DNA from: Streptomyces sp. DH24
GTDB lineage: Bacteria; Actinomycetota; Actinomycetes; Streptomycetales; Streptomycetaceae
Length of the DNA stretch: 64,000 nt
NCBI RefSeq assembly: GCF_029813775.1
Contig: NZ_JARVKW010000001.1
Coordinates: 64,501 to 128,500, forward strand
Direction: 5' to 3'
How positions within the stretch are numbered: the first letter of the stretch is position 1; the number at the start of each line of letters is the position of its first letter. Under the pieces are notes generated by a model, which was not told the DNA's origin, made no database searches, and was given only the letters and a program-made list of their open reading frames with translations. Below are positions 1 through 8,802 of the stretch, one piece after another. Made by a program: the position numbers and the translations under genes.

Positions 1-1323
1 GCGCGCTGGGCCGACGAGGAGGCCGCCGTGCGCGCCCGGATCGTGGCCGCGCGTGCGCTGCTGCCGCGGGTGCGCCTCGGCGACGGGGCGCTGCGGCAGA
101 TCGCGGCGACCTGTGCCGCGTTCGAGGTGGACGGCATGCGCGCCGACATCGTGATGGCGCGCACGGCGACCGCGCTGGCCGCGTGGGCGGGCCGCGGCGA
201 GGTGCTGGCCGAGGACGTACGGCAGGCCGCGCTGCTCGCGCTGCCGCACCGCAGGCGCCGCAACCCGTTCGACGCGCCGGGCCTGGACGAGGACAAGCTG
301 GACGAGACGCTGGAGGAGTTCTCCGGCGAGAGCGAGCACGAGAGCGACGACGACCCCGACCCGGACGGCCCCGGTGGTGGTGGCGGCGGTGGTCAGTCGC
401 CGTCGGAGGGGCCCGGGGACGGGGATACCGGCGCGCGGCCGGAGGCCGGTGAGGACGGGGAGCCGCAGCCGTCCGGGGGCGCCGGGGAGCAGTCCGCCGT
501 GCGGGCCGCCGAGCCGTTCCGCACCAAGGTGCTGAGCGTGCCCGGCCTCGGTGAGGGCGCCGCCGGGCGGCGTTCGCGGGCGCGGACCGAGCACGGCAGG
601 ACCACCGGGGCGCGGCGTCCGCGGGGGGCGCTGACCAAGCTGCATCTGGCGGCGACCGTGCAGGCGGCGGCCCCGCACCAGCGGGCGCGCGGCCGGTCGG
701 GGCCGGGGCTGGTGGTGCGCCGGGACGATCTGCGGCAGGCGACGCGGGAGGGCCGCGAGGGCAACCTCGTGCTGTTCGTGGTGGACGCCTCCGGTTCGAT
801 GGCGGCGCGGCAGCGGATGAGCGCCGTGAAGGGCGCCGTGCTGTCGCTGCTGCTGGACGCGTACCAGCGGCGGGACAAGGTGGGGCTGGTGACGTTCCGG
901 GGGTCGGCCGCCGACGTGGCGCTGCCGCCGACGTCGTCGGTGGACGCGGCGGCGGTCCGGCTGGAGTCGCTGCCGACCGGTGGCCGTACGCCGCTGGCGG
1001 CCGGGCTGCTCAGGGCGCACGAGGTGCTGCGGGTGGAGCGGCTGCGGGACCCGGCGCGCCGGGCGCTGGTGGTCGTGGTGACCGACGGGCGGGCCACGGG
1101 CGGCCCGGAGCCGGTCGCGCTGGCGGGGCGGGCGGCACGGCTGTTCGCGGCCGAGGGTGTCGCCTCGGTGGTGGTGGACTGCGAGTCGGGGCCGGTGCGG
1201 CTGGGGCTCGCCGGGCAGCTCGCGGGCGATCTCGGCGGTACGGCGGTGACGCTGGACGAGCTGCGGGCGGACTCGATCGCCGGTCTGGTCAGGGAAGTTC
1301 AGGGCAACAGGAGGGCGGCGTAA
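1..1323 (+). CDS. Cobaltochelatase ChlD/BchD-like subunit, C-terminal part (5' end outside window)
   Basis: The frame is open from base 1, so the gene begins upstream. The visible part starts in an AAA+ lid-like helical segment. A Gly/Pro/acidic linker follows (about 300-560), then a basic stretch, then a C-terminal von Willebrand A domain (about 750-1310). The metal-ion-dependent adhesion site is intact (DASGSM at 784-801, TDGR at 1081). In this family the AAA+/VWA subunit supplies the ATPase for CobN, which inserts cobalt into hydrogenobyrinate a,c-diamide; cobN would be expected just upstream. The stop TAA overlaps the ATG of cobO by one base (TAATG), which indicates translational coupling. 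Confidence 0.88.
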   Translation, partial: ARWADEEAAVRARIVAARALLPRVRLGDGALRQIAATCAAFEVDGMRADIVMARTATALAAWAGRGEVLAEDVRQAALLALPHRRRRNPFDAPGLDEDKLDETLEEFSGESEHESDDDPDPDGPGGGGGGGQSPSEGPGDGDTGARPEAGEDGEPQPSGGAGEQSAVRAAEPFRTKVLSVPGLGEGAAGRRSRARTEHGRTTGARRPRGALTKLHLAATVQAAAPHQRARGRSGPGLVVRRDDLRQATREGREGNLVLFVVDASGSMAARQRMSAVKGAVLSLLLDAYQRRDKVGLVTFRGSAADVALPPTSSVDAAAVRLESLPTGGRTPLAAGLLRAHEVLRVERLRDPARRALVVVVTDGRATGGPEPVALAGRAARLFAAEGVASVVVDCESGPVRLGLAGQLAGDLGGTAVTLDELRADSIAGLVREVQGNRRAA

Positions 1324-1922
1324 TGCCTCAGGGACAGCCGAGTGTCATCCCCGACGACGGTCTGACGACGCGTCAGCGGCGCAACCGGCCGCTGGTCGTC
1401 GTGCACACCGGCGTCGGCAAGGGCAAGTCGACCGCCGCGTTCGGGCTCGCGCTGCGCGCCTGGAACCAGGGCTGGCCGATCGGGGTGTTCCAGTTCGTCA
1501 AGTCGGCGAAGTGGAAGGTCGGCGAGGAGAACGCGCTGCGCGTGCTGGGCGCCTCCGGCGAGGGCGGCACCGTCGACTGGCACAAAATGGGCGAGGGCTG
1601 GTCCTGGGTCCAGCGCGACGCGCAGATGGACAACGAGGAGAAGGCCCGCGAGGGCTGGGAGCAGGTCAAGCGGGACCTGGCCGCCGAGACGTACCGGCTG
1701 TACGTGCTGGACGAGTTCGCGTACCCGATGCACTGGGGCTGGGTCGACACCGACGAGGTGGTCGAGGTGCTGCGCGACCGGCCCGGCACCCAGCACGTGG
1801 TGATCACCGGGCGGAACGCGCCCGGCAAGCTGGTCGACTTCGCCGATCTCGTGACCGACATGTCCAAGGTGAAGCACCCGATGGACGCCGGGCAGAAGGG
1901 GCAGAGGGGCATCGAGTGGTGA
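1323..1922 (+). CDS. cobO: Cob(I)yrinic acid a,c-diamide adenosyltransferase CobO
   Basis: 199 aa, the usual CobO length. The P-loop GVGKGKSTAAFG lies near residue 31, followed by the family segments QFVKSAKWKVGEE and VLDEFAYPMHWGW and the C-terminal KHPMDAGQKGQRGIEW. The enzyme transfers the adenosyl group of ATP to Co(I) corrinoids in the cytoplasm. It sits inside the cobalamin operon, overlapping the gene before it by one base and cobB by four (GTGA). Confidence 0.96.
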   Translation: MPQGQPSVIPDDGLTTRQRRNRPLVVVHTGVGKGKSTAAFGLALRAWNQGWPIGVFQFVKSAKWKVGEENALRVLGASGEGGTVDWHKMGEGWSWVQRDAQMDNEEKAREGWEQVKRDLAAETYRLYVLDEFAYPMHWGWVDTDEVVEVLRDRPGTQHVVITGRNAPGKLVDFADLVTDMSKVKHPMDAGQKGQRGIEW

Positions 1923-3385
1923 CAGCGTCCGTCCCACGGCTGGTCGTCGCCGCGCCCTCCTCGGGCAGCGGCAAGACCACCGTCGCCACGGGGTTGATGG
2001 CCGCGCTGACCGCGCGAGGGCTCGCCGTGTCCCCGCACAAGGTCGGCCCGGACTACATCGACCCCGGGTACCACGCGCTCGCCACCGGGCGCGCGGGGCG
2101 GAACCTCGACGCGTATCTGTGCGGGCCGGAGCTGATCGGGCCGTTGTTCGCGCACGGGGCGCGCGGCTGCGACATCGCCGTGGTCGAGGGTGTGATGGGG
2201 CTGTACGACGGTGCCGCCGGGGAGGGCGAACTGGCGTCCACCGCGCAGGTCGCCAAGCTGCTGCGGGCGCCGGTGGTGCTCGTGGTCGACGCGTCGTCGC
2301 AGTCACGGTCGGTGGCCGCTCTGGTGCACGGGTTCGTGACCTGGGACCCGGAGGTGCGGATCGGGGGCGTGATCCTGAACAAGGTCGCGTCCGACCGGCA
2401 CGAGGGGTTGTTGCGGGAGGCGCTGGACTCCGTCGGGGTGCCGGTGCTCGGTGTGCTGCGGCGGGCCGCGCGGGTGGAGACGCCGTCCCGGCACCTGGGG
2501 CTGGTGCCGGTCGCCGAGCGGCGCGGCGGGGCCGTGGACGCCGTGGACGCCATGGGGGCGATGGTGGCCGGCGGATGCGATCTGGAGGCGCTGACGGCGC
2601 TGGCGCGCAGTGCGGGGGTGGTGCCGGGCACGGCCTGGGACGCGGCCGAGGCGCTGGCCGCCTCGCCCCCGGCGCCCCTGTCTTCCCCGTCTCCCCTGTC
2701 TCCTCGTGCCGTCCCGTCGCCGGGGGCCGCCGTCCCCGGACCGGCGCTCCGGTCCGCAGGGGCTGGTCCGCAGGCGCCGGACGGGCCGGTGGTCGCCGTC
2801 GCCGGGGGGTCCGCGTTCACGTTCTCGTACACCGAGCACGCCGAACTGCTCGCCGCCGCCGGGGCCGAGGTCGTCGCCTTCGATCCGCTGCGCGACGAGC
2901 GACTGCCCGACGGGACACGCGGGCTGGTGATCGGTGGCGGGTTCCCCGAGGTGTACGCCGCCGAGCTGTCCGCCAACGAGTCGCTGCGCGAGGCCGTTGC
3001 CGAGCTGGCCCTCGGGGGCGCTCCCGTCGCCGCCGAGTGCGCCGGGCTGCTGTACCTGTGCCGGGAGCTGGACGGGCTGCCGATGTGCGGGGTGCTCGAC
3101 GCCACGGCCCGGATGACGGAGCGGCTCACCCTCGGGTACCGGGACGCCGTGGCCGTCGGGGACAGTTCGCTCGCCGTGGCCGGGACGCGGATGCGGGGCC
3201 ACGAGTTCCACCGCACCGCCGTCGAGCCCGGCGCGGGCACCGAACCCGCCTGGGGCGTACGCGCTCCCGCGCGGCGGGTCGAAGGTTTCGTACAGCGCGG
3301 TGTGCACGCGAGTTATCTGCACACGCACTGGGCGTCCGCGCCCGGTGTCGCCCGTCGGTTCGTGGAGAGGTGCCGGACGTCATGA
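1919..3385 (+). CDS. cobB: Cobyrinate/hydrogenobyrinate a,c-diamide synthase CobB (CbiA)
   Basis: 488 aa from a GTG that overlaps the cobO stop; an AGAGGGG stretch lies upstream as ribosome-binding site. The N-terminal dethiobiotin-synthetase-like ATPase domain has SSGSGKTTVATGL and HKVGPDYIDPGYH. A Pro/Ser-rich linker (about 2660-2790) leads to a C-terminal type-1 glutamine amidotransferase domain with the nucleophile in AECAGLLYLC and a histidine segment near GHEFHRT. It amidates the a and c side chains of the corrin ring using glutamine and ATP. The stop overlaps cobI as ATGA. Confidence 0.95.
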   Translation: MTASVPRLVVAAPSSGSGKTTVATGLMAALTARGLAVSPHKVGPDYIDPGYHALATGRAGRNLDAYLCGPELIGPLFAHGARGCDIAVVEGVMGLYDGAAGEGELASTAQVAKLLRAPVVLVVDASSQSRSVAALVHGFVTWDPEVRIGGVILNKVASDRHEGLLREALDSVGVPVLGVLRRAARVETPSRHLGLVPVAERRGGAVDAVDAMGAMVAGGCDLEALTALARSAGVVPGTAWDAAEALAASPPAPLSSPSPLSPRAVPSPGAAVPGPALRSAGAGPQAPDGPVVAVAGGSAFTFSYTEHAELLAAAGAEVVAFDPLRDERLPDGTRGLVIGGGFPEVYAAELSANESLREAVAELALGGAPVAAECAGLLYLCRELDGLPMCGVLDATARMTERLTLGYRDAVAVGDSSLAVAGTRMRGHEFHRTAVEPGAGTEPAWGVRAPARRVEGFVQRGVHASYLHTHWASAPGVARRFVERCRTS

Positions 3386-4113
3386 GCAGCAGGCTGATCG
3401 GAGTCGGGGTCGGTCCGGGCGATCCGGAGCTGGTGACCGTGAAGGGCGTCAACGCCCTGCGGGCCGCCGAGGTCGTCGTCGTCCCGGTGATGGACACCGG
3501 GGAGCGCGGGCGGGCCGAGGCGACCGTGCTGCGCTACGTGCCCGGGGAGAAGGTGGTCCGGGTCGTGTTCGCGCTGAACGAGCGCACCGACCGGGCCCGC
3601 CGCGAGGCCGCCTGGGACGCCGCGGGCGCGCGCGTCGCCGGGCTGCTGCGCAGCCACGGCTCCGTCGCCTTCGCGACCATCGGCGACCCCAACGTGTACT
3701 CGACGTTCACGTATCTCGCGCAGACCGTCGGCGAGCTGGTGCCCGGGACCGTCGTGGAGACCGTGCCCGGCATCACCGCCATGCAGGACCTCGCCTCCCG
3801 GTCGGGTGCCGTGCTGACGGAGGGGACCGAGCCGCTCACGCTGGTGCCGGTCACCGCCGGGTCCGCCGTGCTCAAGGACGCCCTGAACGGTCCCGGGACG
3901 GTCGTGGCGTACAAGTTCGGGCGGCAGGCCGGCGAGGTCGCCGAGGCGCTGCGCGAGACCGGGCGGATCGGCGACGCCGTGTGGGGGTCGGCGCTCGGGC
4001 TGCCCGAGGAGTCCATCCGGCCGGCCGGCGACCTGGACGGCGGGGCCCTGCCCTACCTGTCGACGCTCATCGCGCCCGCCCGGCGCGACGGCGGCCGGGG
4101 CGGCAAGCTGTGA
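3382..4113 (+). CDS. cobI: Precorrin-2 C(20)-methyltransferase CobI
   Basis: 243 aa tetrapyrrole methylase. The N-terminal GVGVGPGDPELVTVKGV is the SAM-binding loop; TIGDPNVYSTFTYL and ETVPGITAMQDLASRSG are the conserved central motifs and fit the CobI/CbiL subgroup. It methylates C20 of precorrin-2 with S-adenosylmethionine. It starts at the ATGA overlap with cobB and ends the first tightly packed block of the cob cluster; a 246 bp gap follows before cobM. Confidence 0.93.
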   Translation: MSSRLIGVGVGPGDPELVTVKGVNALRAAEVVVVPVMDTGERGRAEATVLRYVPGEKVVRVVFALNERTDRARREAAWDAAGARVAGLLRSHGSVAFATIGDPNVYSTFTYLAQTVGELVPGTVVETVPGITAMQDLASRSGAVLTEGTEPLTLVPVTAGSAVLKDALNGPGTVVAYKFGRQAGEVAEALRETGRIGDAVWGSALGLPEESIRPAGDLDGGALPYLSTLIAPARRDGGRGGKL

Positions 4114-4255
4114 CCGTCCGGGCGACCGGCCGGGCCCGGCACGGGACGGCGCCCCCGCCGTCGGTCCGGCCCCCGGCCGCGCCCCTCCGGTGCCGGCGAC
4201 CGCTGGACACGTAGGACGCGTCGCACCGGCCCCGGCAGGCGCGCGCATGCGCACG

Positions 4256-4276
4256 CGCGGTCCGTGCCGGACCGCG
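4256..4276. terminator. Perfect 9-bp-stem hairpin in the cobI-cobM gap
   Basis: CGCGGTCCG, a TGC loop, then CGGACCGCG form a perfect 9 bp stem with a 3-base loop. It follows 21 bases of strict purine-pyrimidine alternation (4239-4259). No T-tract follows. It could end or attenuate transcription between cobI and cobM, or stabilise mRNA ends; the sequence alone cannot say which. Confidence 0.5.
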
Positions 4277-4283
4277 GCACCTC

Positions 4284-4328
4284 GCAGAACCCGCAGAACC
4301 CGCAGAACCCGCAGAACTCGCAGAACCC
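4284..4328 (+). repeat. Five tandem 9-bp repeats (GCAGAACCC type) before cobM
   Basis: Units start at 4284, 4293, 4302, 4311 and 4320. The first three are exact GCAGAACCC; the last two vary by a base or so. The array ends about 14 bases before the cobM ribosome-binding site (AGGAGAGGA). No function is recognised. The 9 bp period keeps reading frame and resembles in character the 9 bp repeats at the 3' end of the CbiG-CobJ gene. Confidence 0.85.
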
Positions 4329-4359
4329 TCGCAGGACTTGTAGGAGAGGACCGATTCCC

Positions 4360-5178
4360 ATGGCCGATGCCCCCACCGGCAAGGTGACCTTCGTCGGTGC
4401 CGGCCCCGGCGCCGCCGATCTGCTGACGTTCCGCGCGGCGCGCGCCATCGCCGAGGCGGACGTCGTGATCTGGGCCGCCAGCCTGGTCCAGGAGGAGGTA
4501 CTCACGCACGCGCGCGAGGACGCGGAGATCCTCGACTCGGCGAAGATGTCCCTGGAGGACGTGGTGGCCGTGTACCGGCGCGCGTCCGAGGAGGGCCTGC
4601 GCGTCGCCCGTATCCACTCCGGCGACCCGGCGCTGTGGGGCGGTACCCAGGAGCAGGTTGACCGGTGCGCCGAGATCGGCATCGCGACCGAGATCGTGCC
4701 CGGCGTCTCCTCGTTCTCCGCCGTCGCCGCGCTCGCGCAGCGGGAGCTGACGATCCCGGAGGTCGCGCAGTCCGTCGTGCTGACCCGGCTCGGCGGCGGC
4801 AAGACGCCGATGCCGCCCGGCGAGGAGGTCCGCGAGTTCGCCCGGCACGGCACGACCATGGCGGTGTTCCTGTCGGCGGCCCGCAGCGGCCAGCTGGTGC
4901 GGGAGCTGCTGGAGGGCGGCTACCCGACGGACACGCCGGTCGTCGTCGCGTACCAGGCGACCTGGCCGGAGGAACTGGTCGTGAAGTGCACGATCGCCAC
5001 GCTGGAGGAGACGGTCAAGGAGCACAAGCTCTGGAAGCACACGCTGTTCCTGGTCGGCCCCGCCCTCGACGCGCACGGCACCCGCTCGCACCTGTACCAC
5101 CCCGGTCACTTCCACGGCTACCGCAAGGCCGACCCGGAGGCCCGCCGGGCCCTGCGCACCCGGGGTGCGAGCACGTGA
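4360..5178 (+). CDS. cobM: Precorrin-4 C(11)-methyltransferase CobM
   Basis: 272 aa. The ATG is chosen because AGGAGAGGA lies 9 bases upstream; an earlier in-frame ATG would read through the 9 bp repeat array. Motifs are FVGAGPGAADLLTFR (SAM loop), HSGDPALWGGTQEQ and EIVPGVSSFSAVAA, all typical of CobM/CbiF. It methylates C11 of precorrin-4. It is the first gene after the only sizeable gap in the cluster and overlaps cobL as GTGA. Confidence 0.95.
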   Translation: MADAPTGKVTFVGAGPGAADLLTFRAARAIAEADVVIWAASLVQEEVLTHAREDAEILDSAKMSLEDVVAVYRRASEEGLRVARIHSGDPALWGGTQEQVDRCAEIGIATEIVPGVSSFSAVAALAQRELTIPEVAQSVVLTRLGGGKTPMPPGEEVREFARHGTTMAVFLSAARSGQLVRELLEGGYPTDTPVVVAYQATWPEELVVKCTIATLEETVKEHKLWKHTLFLVGPALDAHGTRSHLYHPGHFHGYRKADPEARRALRTRGAST

Positions 5179-6428
5179 TCCACGAGATCACGGTCGTCGG
5201 CACGGGCACGGGCGCGCCACTCGACGAGGACGTCCTCGCCGGGGCGCGGCTCGTCGTGGGCGGGCGGCGGCACCTGGACGCCGCGCGGCTGCCGGACACG
5301 GCGGAGCGGGTCGTGCTCGGGCCGCTGGCGCCTGCCCTGGACGCCGTCGCCCGGCACCTGGACAAGGGCGAGGCGGACGGCCGGGTCGTCGTGCTCGCCT
5401 CCGGGGACCCCGGCTTCTTCGGGATCGTGCGGGCGCTGGCCGAGCGCTTCGGCCCGGAGCGGCTGGACGTGCGGCCCGGCGTGTCCTCCGTCGCCGCCGC
5501 GTTCGCGCGGGCCGGGCTGCCGTGGGACGACGCCGTGGTGGTGAGCGCGCACGGGCGGGACCTGCGGACCGCGGTGCACGTGTGCCTGGCGCGCCCCAAG
5601 GTCGCCGTGCTGACCGGCCCCGGGGCCGGGCCGGCCGAACTGGGCGCCGCGCTCGCCCGGACCGGGACGCGGGTGCTGGTCGTCGCGTCGGCGCTCGGCT
5701 CGCCGGACGAGCGGGTCGAGCGGGTGACGCCGGCGGAGGCCGCCGCCCGGGACTGGGGCGCGGACGTCAGCGTGGTGCTGTGCCTGGACGCGTCGCGCGC
5801 GCTCGGCGGCGTCCGCACGGTCGCCGGTCCCGCGGCCCAGCCGGACGGCTGGGCCCTGGACGAGAGCGCGTTCGCGCACCGCGACTCGATGATCACGAAG
5901 TTCGAGGTGCGGGCGCTCGCCCTGGCCCGGCTCGGGCCGCGCCTCGGTGACCTCGTCTGGGACATCGGCGCGGGCTCGGGTTCCGTCGCCGTCGAGTGCG
6001 CGCGGCTCGGCGCCGCCGTCACCGCCGTCGAGAAGACCCCGGACGGTGTGGAGCGCGTCCGCGCCAACGCCGCCGCGCACGGTGTCGACCTGCACGTGGT
6101 GCACGGGGCGGCGCCCACGGTGCTGTCCGATCTCCCCGATCCCGACGCCGTGTTCGTCGGCGGCGGTGGCCGCGAGCTGCCCGGGATCGTCACGGCCTGC
6201 GCGCGGCGGGCCCGGCGGACGGTGGTCGTCGCGATGGCCGCGCTGGACCGGGTGCCGGCGGTGCGGGACGCGCTGACCGGGGCCGGGTTCGACTGCGACG
6301 GGGTGCTGCTGCAGTCGTCGCGGCTCGCGCCGCTGCCGGGGGACGTGACCCGGCTGGCGGCCACCAATCCCGTTTTCCTGCTGTGGGGCGTCAGGCCCCA
6401 GGCCCGTACCGAAGGAGTTGCTCAGTGA
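5175..6428 (+). CDS. cobL: Precorrin-6Y C(5,15)-methyltransferase (decarboxylating) CobL
   Basis: 417 aa, a CbiE-CbiT fusion as in classical CobL. The N-terminal tetrapyrrole methylase half (about residues 1-200) has VVLASGDPGFFGI and DVRPGVSSVAAAFAR. The C-terminal CbiT half (about 220-417) is a class I SAM methyltransferase with WDIGAGSGSVAVE and VFVGGGGRELP. It methylates C5 and C15 and removes the C12 acetate carboxyl. GTG start at the cobM stop; its own stop overlaps the next GTG as GTGA. Confidence 0.95.
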   Translation: MIHEITVVGTGTGAPLDEDVLAGARLVVGGRRHLDAARLPDTAERVVLGPLAPALDAVARHLDKGEADGRVVVLASGDPGFFGIVRALAERFGPERLDVRPGVSSVAAAFARAGLPWDDAVVVSAHGRDLRTAVHVCLARPKVAVLTGPGAGPAELGAALARTGTRVLVVASALGSPDERVERVTPAEAAARDWGADVSVVLCLDASRALGGVRTVAGPAAQPDGWALDESAFAHRDSMITKFEVRALALARLGPRLGDLVWDIGAGSGSVAVECARLGAAVTAVEKTPDGVERVRANAAAHGVDLHVVHGAAPTVLSDLPDPDAVFVGGGGRELPGIVTACARRARRTVVVAMAALDRVPAVRDALTGAGFDCDGVLLQSSRLAPLPGDVTRLAATNPVFLLWGVRPQARTEGVAQ

Positions 6429-8221
6429 TCGGCCTCATTTCCGCCACCGCGGCGGGGGCGGCGGCGCGGGACCGGCTGGCCGCGGCCTGGCCGGAGCGCA
6501 CGCGCGTGTACGACGGGCCCGCCCGGGACGCCGTACGGGCCGCGTTCGCGGAGTGCGAGCAGCTCGTGTGCTTCCTGGCGACGGGCGCGGTGGTGCGGCT
6601 GATCGCGCCGCTGCTGTCCGACAAGGCGTCCGACGCGGGCGTGGTGTGCGTCGACGAGAGCGGGCGGTTCGCCGTGTCGCTGGTCGGCGGGCACGGGGGC
6701 GGCGCCAACGACCTGGCCCGCGAGGTGGCCGAGGTGCTGGACGCGCGGCCGGTCGTGACGACGGCGACGGACGCGGTCGGGGTGCCCGGACTGGACACGC
6801 TGGGGCTGCCGGTCGAGGGCGACGTCGCCGGGGTGTCGCGGGCGCTGCTGGACGGTGAGCCGGTCGCGCTGCGGGCCGAGGTGTCCTGGCCGCTGCCCGC
6901 GCTGCCGGTCGGCGCGGAGGGCGCGTACACGATCCGGCTGACGGACCGTCACCTCGACGCCGTTCCCGAGCGTGAGGTGGTGCTGCGGCCGCCGTCCCTG
7001 GTCGTCGGTGTGGGTGCCTCCAGGGGCGCGCCCGTCGAGGAGGTGCTCGGGCTGGTCGAGGCGGCGTTGCGGGACGCCGGGCTGTCCGCGCGGAGCGTCG
7101 GCGAGCTGGCCACCGTCGACGCCAAGGCGGAGGAGCCCGGCATCGTGCGGGCCGCCGAGCGGCTCGGGGTGCCTCTCGTGACGTACTCCGCCGGGGAACT
7201 GGCCCGGGTCGCCGTGCCCAACCCGTCCGGCGCGCCGCTCGCCGCCGTCGGGACGCCCTCCGTCGCGGAGGCCGCGGCCCTGGCACGCGGAGGCGAACTG
7301 CTCGTCCCCAAGCGGAAGTCCGAGCGGACGGACGGGCGGCCCGCGATGGCGACCTGCGCCGTCGTGCGGCGGCCCGCGCGCGGGCGGCTCGCGGTCGTCG
7401 GGCTCGGGCCGGGCGCCCGGGACCTGCTGACGCCGCGCGCGAAGGCGGAGCTGCGGCGCGCGTCCGTGCTCGTCGGGCTCGACCAGTACGTCGACCAGAT
7501 CCGCGACCTGCTGCGGCCCGGCACCCGCGTCCTGGAGTCGGGCCTCGGCGCCGAGGAGGAGCGGGCCCGCACGGCGGTCGAGGAGGCCCGGCGCGGGCAG
7601 GCCGTCGCGCTCATCGGCAGCGGGGACGCGGGCGTCTACGCGATGGCCTCCCCCGCGCTCGCCGAGGCGTCCGACGACATCGACGTGGTCGGCGTGCCCG
7701 GCGTGACGGCGGCGCTCGCGGCCGGGGCGATCCTGGGCGCGCCGCTCGGCCACGACCACGTGTCGATCAGCCTGTCCGACCTGCACACGCCGTGGGAGGT
7801 CATCGAGCGGCGGGTGCGGGCGGCGGCCGAGGCGGATCTCGTCGTGACGTTCTACAACCCGCGCAGCCGGGGCCGTGACTGGCAGCTGCCGAAGGCGCTC
7901 GGCATCCTCGCGGAGCACCGGGCGCCCGCGACTCCGGTCGGTGTCGTCCGCAACGCCTCCCGGCCGGACGAGTCCAGCCGCCTGACGACGCTGGCCGCGC
8001 TGGACCCGGCGACGGTCGACATGATGACGGTCGTGACGGTCGGCAACACCGCGACCCGTGAGATCGCGGGCCGCATGGTGACGCCGCGCGGCTACCGCTG
8101 GCAGGAGAGCCGGCCGAAGCCCCCGGAACACCCCGAGCACCCCGAGCACCCCAAGCACCCCGAGCACGCGGAGACCACGCGGCACCCGGAACACGCCGTG
8201 AACAAGGAGGAGTCCCGGTGA
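6425..8221 (+). CDS. cobJ: CbiG-CobJ fusion: cobalt-precorrin-5A hydrolase domain plus precorrin-3B C(17)-methyltransferase
   Basis: 598 aa. Residues 1 to about 315 are CbiG-like (FLATGAVVRLIAPLL, SLVGGHGGGANDLAREVA, and the C-terminal CbiG segment GVGASRGAPVEEV). From about 7384 a CobJ/CbiH methylase follows (VVGLGPGARDLLTPRA, LIGSGDAGVYAMA, TFYNPRSRGRDWQL). The protein ends in a low-complexity tail of PEH/PKH repeats (about 8122-8195) encoded by 9 bp repeats. CbiG opens the lactone and removes C20 in the anaerobic pathway, while CobJ performs ring contraction with C17 methylation. GTG start overlaps the cobL stop. Confidence 0.92.
   Translation: MIGLISATAAGAAARDRLAAAWPERTRVYDGPARDAVRAAFAECEQLVCFLATGAVVRLIAPLLSDKASDAGVVCVDESGRFAVSLVGGHGGGANDLAREVAEVLDARPVVTTATDAVGVPGLDTLGLPVEGDVAGVSRALLDGEPVALRAEVSWPLPALPVGAEGAYTIRLTDRHLDAVPEREVVLRPPSLVVGVGASRGAPVEEVLGLVEAALRDAGLSARSVGELATVDAKAEEPGIVRAAERLGVPLVTYSAGELARVAVPNPSGAPLAAVGTPSVAEAAALARGGELLVPKRKSERTDGRPAMATCAVVRRPARGRLAVVGLGPGARDLLTPRAKAELRRASVLVGLDQYVDQIRDLLRPGTRVLESGLGAEEERARTAVEEARRGQAVALIGSGDAGVYAMASPALAEASDDIDVVGVPGVTAALAAGAILGAPLGHDHVSISLSDLHTPWEVIERRVRAAAEADLVVTFYNPRSRGRDWQLPKALGILAEHRAPATPVGVVRNASRPDESSRLTTLAALDPATVDMMTVVTVGNTATREIAGRMVTPRGYRWQESRPKPPEHPEHPEHPKHPEHAETTRHPEHAVNKEESR
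8122..8195 (+). repeat. 9-bp coding repeat giving Pro-Glu-His tail of CbiG-CobJ
   Basis: Repeats of the type CCCGAGCAC encode successive PEH, PEH, PEH, PKH and PEH triplets, then a degenerate RHPEHA. The tail lies beyond the conserved methylase domain and ends at the ribosome-binding site of cobH. It is His- and Glu-rich, so weak metal binding is possible, but slippage-generated filler is equally likely. Confidence 0.8.
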
Positions 8222-8802
8222 ACCGTGTGGTCCACCCCATCGAGGAGGAGTCCTTCCGGCGGCTGCGCGCCCGCCTGGACACCTCGCACTTCCCGCCGCT
8301 GACCCGGGCGGTCGTGGAACGCGTCATCCACTCCTCCGCCGACCTCGGTTACGCCGACGAACTCGTCATGGACGAGGGGCGGTTGGCGACGGCGCACGCC
8401 GCGCTGCACGCCGGTGCGCCGGTCGTCGTGGACGTGGAGATGGTCGCGGCGGGCATCACGCGCCGCGACACCGTCTGCCGTCTGAAGGACGCCGAGTCCG
8501 GTCCGGGCCTGACGCGTTCGGCGCACGCGATGCGCCTGGCGTACGAGCAGGTCGGACCCGGCGCGCTGTGGGTGATCGGCTGCGCGCCTACCGCCCTGGA
8601 GGAACTGCTGACGCTGGACGCCTCCCCCGCGCTCGTCATCGGTCTGCCCGTCGGTTTCGTCGGGGCGGCCGAGTCCAAGGCCGCGTTGCGCGAGAGCGGG
8701 CTGCCCGCCGTGAGCAACGTGTCCGAGAAGGGCGGGTCGGCGGTCGCCGCCGCCGCGCTCAACGCCCTGCTGTACCACCCCACCACCGAGGAGAACCCGT
8801 GA
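8218..8802 (+). CDS. cobH: Precorrin-8X methylmutase CobH (CbiC)
   Basis: 194 aa. GTG start at a GTGA overlap, with AAGGAGG at 8203-8209. The catalytic-histidine region RVIHSSADLGYAD and the C-terminal GLPVGFVGAAESK, SNVSEKGGSAVAAAALNALL are diagnostic. It moves the methyl group from C11 to C12, giving hydrogenobyrinate. It is followed at once by cbiX with another GTGA overlap. Confidence 0.96.
   Translation: MNRVVHPIEEESFRRLRARLDTSHFPPLTRAVVERVIHSSADLGYADELVMDEGRLATAHAALHAGAPVVVDVEMVAAGITRRDTVCRLKDAESGPGLTRSAHAMRLAYEQVGPGALWVIGCAPTALEELLTLDASPALVIGLPVGFVGAAESKAALRESGLPAVSNVSEKGGSAVAAAALNALLYHPTTEENP

Noticed and set aside
4114..4359. Possible cobalamin riboswitch before cobM
   Set aside because: No B12-box-like conserved segment is visible; only a simple hairpin and short repeats. 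A riboswitch may lie upstream of the window.
3313..5115. 600-codon minus-strand open frame opposite cobI-cobM
   Set aside because: Low-complexity product, antisense to clear cobalamin genes, and it reads through the repeat array.
8122..8195. CRISPR-like short repeats
   Set aside because: The repeats are 9 bp, contiguous, in frame and without spacers; no cas genes occur.
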